Shown here: in pieces, positions 12,590 through 16,345 of the stretch
How positions within the stretch are numbered: the first letter of the stretch is position 1
Layout of the letters: every line of letters begins with the position of its first letter
From: Proteobacteria bacterium UBA652
GTDB taxonomy: Bacteria; Pseudomonadota; Gammaproteobacteria; Nitrosococcales; Methylophagaceae
Assembly: GCA_002299915.1 (NCBI GenBank)
Contig: DBOG01000002.1
Span: 1 to 16,345, forward strand
Length of the DNA: 16,345 nucleotides
Direction: 5' to 3'
Position numbers and translations under genes: made by a program
Notes under the pieces: model-generated
What the model was told of the DNA's origin: nothing
Seen by the model: only the letters and a program-made list of their open reading frames with translations
Databases searched by the model: none

Positions 12590-13243
12590 ATGACAGCGCA
12601 TAAACTTTTTTCATTTCTCATCCCCACGGCTTTTGCTTTTATGCTGTCTTTTGAGGCGATTGCCGTTGAAAAAATGACTTTTAAGCAGATCGATAATAAA
12701 GAGCTGATCGAACAACTCCGCAAAGGAGGGCAGGTGATCTACTTCCGGCATGCACAAACGGAAAAAGATTATGCTGATCAGGTCACGGCTGATCCAAATG
12801 ATGGCTCGACGCAGCGTGTGTTGAGCGAGAAAGGCTGGCATCAGGCGAAAGGAATAGGTGAAGCATTTCGGGCGTTAAAGATCCCTGTTGGTGATGTGAT
12901 CAGTAGCCAATATTTCCGAGCTTGGCAAACGGCTGATTTGGCTTTTGGTCGATACGAAAAAAATGCGGTATTAAATTTTGAACCCGCTGAAGATTATACT
13001 GAAGCACAAATGGAAGCAATGCGGGTGCGGGTGATGCCATTAGTAACTGCTAAGCCACCAGAAGGCGGCAATACCATTTTAGTGGGTCATGATGACCCCT
13101 TTGAAGCCGTGTCAGGCATTTATCCTGAGCCGCAAGGTGTGGCTTATGTATTACAGCCAAACGGTCAGGATGGTTTTACTATTTTGGCGCGTCTAACTTC
13201 TGATGAGTGGACTGCGCTAGCAAAAAAGTGTGACGAAAAATAA
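12590..13243 (+). CDS. Periplasmic histidine phosphatase (phosphoglycerate-mutase-like)
   Basis: A 217-residue branch-2-like histidine phosphatase. The signal peptide covers residues 1-25 (cleavage after AIA). The catalytic motif is FRHAQTEKD, with Arg53 and nucleophile His54. A second phosphate-binding arginine probably lies in SSQYFRAWQTA (Arg110), and the second catalytic histidine is in LVGHDDP (His167). The usual RHG is RHA here, which is common in secreted members. It hydrolyses some phosphate ester in the periplasm; the substrate cannot be told. AAGG lies about nine bases before the ATG. It stands alone between two AT-rich gaps. Confidence 0.85.
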   Translation: MTAHKLFSFLIPTAFAFMLSFEAIAVEKMTFKQIDNKELIEQLRKGGQVIYFRHAQTEKDYADQVTADPNDGSTQRVLSEKGWHQAKGIGEAFRALKIPVGDVISSQYFRAWQTADLAFGRYEKNAVLNFEPAEDYTEAQMEAMRVRVMPLVTAKPPEGGNTILVGHDDPFEAVSGIYPEPQGVAYVLQPNGQDGFTILARLTSDEWTALAKKCDEK

Positions 13244-13272
13244 AGATAAGGTGTTGCACCACTAATTTGAAT

Positions 13273-13304
13273 TCTGCTTCTATCCGTGGCAGATTTAGTT
13301 TTTT
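13273..13304 (+). terminator. Weak candidate terminator after the histidine phosphatase
   Basis: TCTGC (13273-13277) and GCAGA (13289-13293) pair across an 11-nt loop and are followed by TTTAG and six T (13299-13304). The stem is only five base pairs, so this is a modest call. Confidence 0.35.
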
Positions 13305-13386
13305 GTGCCTCCACAATCAATTTCTAGTCCTAGCCAACTAGATTTCAATGCTAAAATATCCTGATTGATTGGTGAGGGGGAAGCAC

Positions 13387-13824
13387 ATGAAAAGACGTGC
13401 ATTTATCAAAAACTGTAGCGTATCAGCATTAACTGTATGTGGTACGACCACAGCTTTATTGGGCTGCAGCGATCCAGCGCAAGCACGGCAGAAAACAGGG
13501 CTTGTAGTACCCAGAAATGACGCGGGTGAGCTGGTGGTCAGTAAAAGTGCATTTGCAGGACAGTCAACTCTTTTATTGGCTCATCCAGCGTTATTATTCC
13601 CTATTTTATTGCTTAGATCAGATGAGGAGAATTATGTTGCCTCATTAATGAGTTGTACGCACCAAAAGTGCAAAATAGAGGTGGCGAAAGGCCAGATCAT
13701 TTGTCCTTGCCACGGTGCGCGATTTAGCTTGCAAGGAGAGCTGTTACGAGGGCCTGCGCAGCGGGATTTAGCAAGCTATGCGACACGTGTAGCAGATGAT
13801 ACGGTTTTAATTACCTTAGAATAA
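13387..13824 (+). CDS. Small Tat-type Rieske [2Fe-2S] protein, possible lipoprotein
   Basis: A 145-residue protein with a Rieske cluster site: Cys90-Thr-His92 and Cys107-Pro-Cys109-His110 supply the two cysteine and two histidine ligands. Cys95 and Cys109 are placed for the disulfide seen in high-potential bc1-type Rieske proteins. The N-terminus is Tat-like (MKRRAFIKN, then a hydrophobic stretch) and runs into LLGC at 24-27, a lipobox, so it may be a Tat-exported lipoprotein. The ATG at 13387 is chosen because GAGGGGG lies just upstream; in-frame TTG/GTG codons overlap that Shine-Dalgarno. No cytochrome b or oxygenase partner is adjacent, so its redox partner is unknown. Confidence 0.88.
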   Translation: MKRRAFIKNCSVSALTVCGTTTALLGCSDPAQARQKTGLVVPRNDAGELVVSKSAFAGQSTLLLAHPALLFPILLLRSDEENYVASLMSCTHQKCKIEVAKGQIICPCHGARFSLQGELLRGPAQRDLASYATRVADDTVLITLE

Positions 13825-13890
13825 GGTTTCTATGGGAGGGTGATTTCTTCTTAAAACACCAATATCGTATTCAATTTCCACTGAATGTCG

Positions 13891-13922
13891 CCTAAGCTTT
13901 TCTACTTGAAAATGCTGTTAGG
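13891..13922. other. Stem-loop in convergent intergenic region
   Basis: CCTAA-gc-TTTTC pairs with GAAAA-tgctg-TTAGG (13891-13922), two five-base-pair segments with an internal loop. It lies between the Rieske gene and the convergent receptor gene, and may help end transcription. No T-run follows. The remainder of 13825-13998 shows nothing else. Confidence 0.3.
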
Positions 13923-13998
13923 AACGGAGATACATTAAGTTTAGTGTCTAGTTACCTATTTATGACGTAGTTTATTTTAAGTGGAGATGACTGTTTAT

Positions 13999-16299
13999 CT
14001 ACCAATACGTGAGTAGTTGCAAGCCAATAATGCGCGGTTCACCTACCCTAACGGTATGCCTTAGCCGCTGACCAAGACTACGGTGGGTGATATATTCTTC
14101 ATCTAATAAATTACGGGCGTATAGATAAAGTGCCACATTCTCAAATTCATAACCTAGTTTCATATTGAGAATCGCGCGGCCAGGAAGTTTTTCATCAGCA
14201 AATTTATTGCTTTGTCGCGTGATGGCATTAATTTGGTCAGATTTGTAATTATAATCTGTGCTCAGGAAAAATCCATTTTGGTGCCGATAGGTAGCGCCAA
14301 TAGAGGCGTTTACGCGTGGTGCTCTTTGGAACTCTTGACCTGAGAAATCAAATGCGGGTTGTCCAGCTACGTTACCCTCTGAGCTGAAATCAATAAATTT
14401 GGTCTTTGAATACCCTAGATTTGCAAACAGCGACACATTATCAATAGGCCGCGCCTTTAATTCAATCTCAAAACCATACAGTTCTGATGAACCCGCATTT
14501 TCAGTATGTGCCACTTGACCAATTTCCACATTTTTGAATCGTTCGAATTGGAACACCAGTAATTGCATCTCTTCCCATTCGGTGTAATATAAATTGACAT
14601 CGAGTTGTAGGCGATCATCCAGCCAGTTTGAGCGAAGTGATAATTCATAATTTGTGGTGAATTCGGCGTCATAATCATTCTGATTGCCTGGCTTTAAATC
14701 TGTACCGCCGGGGCGATAGCCTTCTTTCCAGACAAAACTTGTTGAGAGATCGTCAGTCCAGTTTATCGTTAAGCCTGCCTGCGGCAAGAAAGCATTAAAA
14801 GAGCTATCGCTATTATGATCTTGAGTCAGGATAAAAGGACAGCGGCCAGCACCAAATATAGCAATACAATCTGGCCCAAGCAGCTGATAATCTAGCTGAA
14901 ATTCTTGGAAATTTAACAGTTCAAATGATTCGACATCATACCGCGCACCAGCAAACAGCGTGAGCTTGTCTGTTACATCATAATCTAACTTTCCTGTAAG
15001 TGCCCAGTTTTCAGTGCCGGCCTCAAAGCGTGCATCACGGCTAAGCAGCCCTGCTGTGAAAAAAGAATCGTCCTGTTTTTTTCGATTATAATAATAACCA
15101 CCAACCTGGCCATGGAGTCTGTCCGTTTCATAATGGAATTTAACTTCTTGAGTGAAGGTTTGCGTATCGTCATGTCGAATCCGTACTGCCTCGGCATCTA
15201 ATTGTTGAGGAATAGATTGCGGAGTGGGATTTGGCCGACGATCAACATCATCTTGTCGCTCATAGCTATCCTCGGTGAAAGTGCTTAAGGATTGAAGTCG
15301 CCAATGTGTATTAAGCTCATAATTTAGATCTAATGTTGTTACAAAGGTGTCTACATTCTCAAATCCTGGGTGGTTAGAAAATATTTTATGCTTAAAAGGA
15401 CTAATGGGTTCTTCTATAACAAGATGCACCAGACCATCTTCCCCTTTCTCCAGCGTTGTATTGCCTCTTCCTTTAGCGATGGCAACCAGATCATCCCCTT
15501 CCCGATTCTCTGAATAGCTCATAGACGCTAAAACAGATAGCGCTGGGATCATCTGAGGTTCATACAGTAACTTCCCTCTAAGCAAGGTATTACCATTGTC
15601 ATTTGCACGTTTTGTGTCTAATATTGGATTTTCAACAAAGCCATCGGTTGTTTGATAATCAAAGGCAAGACGGAAAGCCAATTGGTCTTCTATAATGGGA
15701 CCACCGCCAGCCGCTGACGCGATATACCCATTATAGGAGGCAGCTTGCATTCTGGTATCAAGCGTCCAATCATAAGTCGGATCTTTTGTTTTGATGGCGA
15801 CACCGCCCGCCAAGGATGAGCGGCCGAGGTTAATAGATTGTGCACCACGATACACTTCTACTTGCGCCACATCCCACAGCTCCAAAGCACCATTACGCAA
15901 ACCAAAAGTAGATTGAATAGCGCCATCGACATACATACCAACCAAGGGTGATGCAGCTAGTGAGCCGCCTGCAACTGAAAAAGCACCAATGCCGCGAATA
16001 TTAAAATCTTCTTGAATATTGGCGGTTCTGCTGAAGACATCTCGCAAATCTAGCATGGTGCTATCTTCTAAATCTTGCGCAGTAGTGATGCTCACACTAT
16101 GGACGGCAGTATTAATATTATTAACATCCTGTTCGACGTTAGTACCCAACACTTCGATGTTTTCTAGTTGTATCGCCTGCTTATCTGCTGGCTTACTTTT
16201 GTCTATTACTTCATTCTGTTTGGATTCTGCGGCCATTAACGAGCTCTGAATAAGTGTTCCTACTAGGGTTGAGATGATTATTAGTGCTGTTTTATTCAT
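13999..16299 (-). CDS. TonB-dependent outer-membrane receptor, siderophore-type
   Basis: Complete 766-residue receptor. It has a signal peptide (1-23, cleavage after LMA), a linker, a TonB box region (IQLENIEVLGTN, 43-54), a plug domain with FNIRGIG, PLVGMYVDG and LWDVAQVEVYRGAQSI, and a long barrel ending NLLDEEYITHRSLG and finally W. The plug and barrel pattern is closest to FyuA/iron-complex receptors, so a siderophore or other iron chelate is the likely cargo, but cargo cannot be read from sequence. A loop with two cysteines 11 residues apart (DCIAIFGAGRC) is probably an extracellular disulfide. The ATG is the only start that gives the signal peptide; its Shine-Dalgarno is weak. Only 46 bp upstream are visible, so its promoter and operon are unknown. 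It is convergent with the Rieske gene. Confidence 0.9.
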   Translation of the reverse strand: MNKTALIIISTLVGTLIQSSLMAAESKQNEVIDKSKPADKQAIQLENIEVLGTNVEQDVNNINTAVHSVSITTAQDLEDSTMLDLRDVFSRTANIQEDFNIRGIGAFSVAGGSLAASPLVGMYVDGAIQSTFGLRNGALELWDVAQVEVYRGAQSINLGRSSLAGGVAIKTKDPTYDWTLDTRMQAASYNGYIASAAGGGPIIEDQLAFRLAFDYQTTDGFVENPILDTKRANDNGNTLLRGKLLYEPQMIPALSVLASMSYSENREGDDLVAIAKGRGNTTLEKGEDGLVHLVIEEPISPFKHKIFSNHPGFENVDTFVTTLDLNYELNTHWRLQSLSTFTEDSYERQDDVDRRPNPTPQSIPQQLDAEAVRIRHDDTQTFTQEVKFHYETDRLHGQVGGYYYNRKKQDDSFFTAGLLSRDARFEAGTENWALTGKLDYDVTDKLTLFAGARYDVESFELLNFQEFQLDYQLLGPDCIAIFGAGRCPFILTQDHNSDSSFNAFLPQAGLTINWTDDLSTSFVWKEGYRPGGTDLKPGNQNDYDAEFTTNYELSLRSNWLDDRLQLDVNLYYTEWEEMQLLVFQFERFKNVEIGQVAHTENAGSSELYGFEIELKARPIDNVSLFANLGYSKTKFIDFSSEGNVAGQPAFDFSGQEFQRAPRVNASIGATYRHQNGFFLSTDYNYKSDQINAITRQSNKFADEKLPGRAILNMKLGYEFENVALYLYARNLLDEEYITHRSLGQRLRHTVRVGEPRIIGLQLLTYW

Positions 16300-16345
16300 T
16301 TTTTATTGTCAGTATATCTTTAGGTGGTGGATTCAACATCGAAGT

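Overview
The window reads as chromosomal DNA of an AT-rich, probably marine gammaproteobacterium. The grounds are two TonB-dependent outer-membrane receptors, periplasmic and Tat-type signal peptides, an E. coli-like Fur box, a long-chain flavodoxin, and a nickel superoxide dismutase with its SodX protease. Genus cannot be fixed from the sequence. There is no tRNA, rRNA, CRISPR array, transposase or phage gene, and every full gene looks intact. The left-edge gene is cut off, and one gene (YceI-like) has a doubtful start.

Left part (2-9231): heme acquisition. After the 3' end of a periplasmic NTF2/SnoaL-like gene comes a small four-helix membrane protein (TIGR03987/HsmA-like). A regulatory region follows (31-bp perfect palindrome, overlapping promoter, 40-bp tandem duplication that doubles the ribosome binding site), then a tight operon: TonB receptor, DUF2162-like membrane protein, MotA/TolQ/ExbB-type proton channel, DUF2149 protein, a 1361-residue membrane-anchored CobN-like chelatase, and a second HsmA-like protein. 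This is the gene content of the Bacteroides/Porphyromonas hmuR-S-T-U-V heme system in a different order (R-T-U-V-S) and without the HmuY hemophore. The inferred job is import of heme across the outer membrane and its handling by a periplasm-facing, proton-motive-force-powered chelatase-like protein, possibly with electron transfer through the histidine-bearing HsmA proteins.

Middle part (9308-10673): superoxide defence and iron-responsive RNA. On the minus strand lies a three-gene unit: a His-rich mini membrane protein (TTG start), sodN (nickel hook visible) and sodX. Divergent from it is a gene-free stretch with a sigma70 promoter holding a Fur box between -35 and -10, followed about 120 bp later by a textbook intrinsic terminator. 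This predicts an undescribed Fur-repressed sRNA of about 150 nt. One of its hairpin loops carries an 8-nt perfect complement to the sodN Shine-Dalgarno region.

Right part (10875-16345): a long-chain flavodoxin, a YceI-like protein whose signal-peptide-like 5' extension lacks a normal start codon, a periplasmic histidine phosphatase, a small Tat/lipobox-type Rieske protein, and, convergent with them, a second complete TonB-dependent receptor on the minus strand. Heme import, Ni-SOD in place of Fe-SOD, flavodoxin in place of ferredoxin, a Fur-controlled sRNA and a second TonB receptor together suggest a neighbourhood shaped by iron limitation, though the co-regulation is inference.
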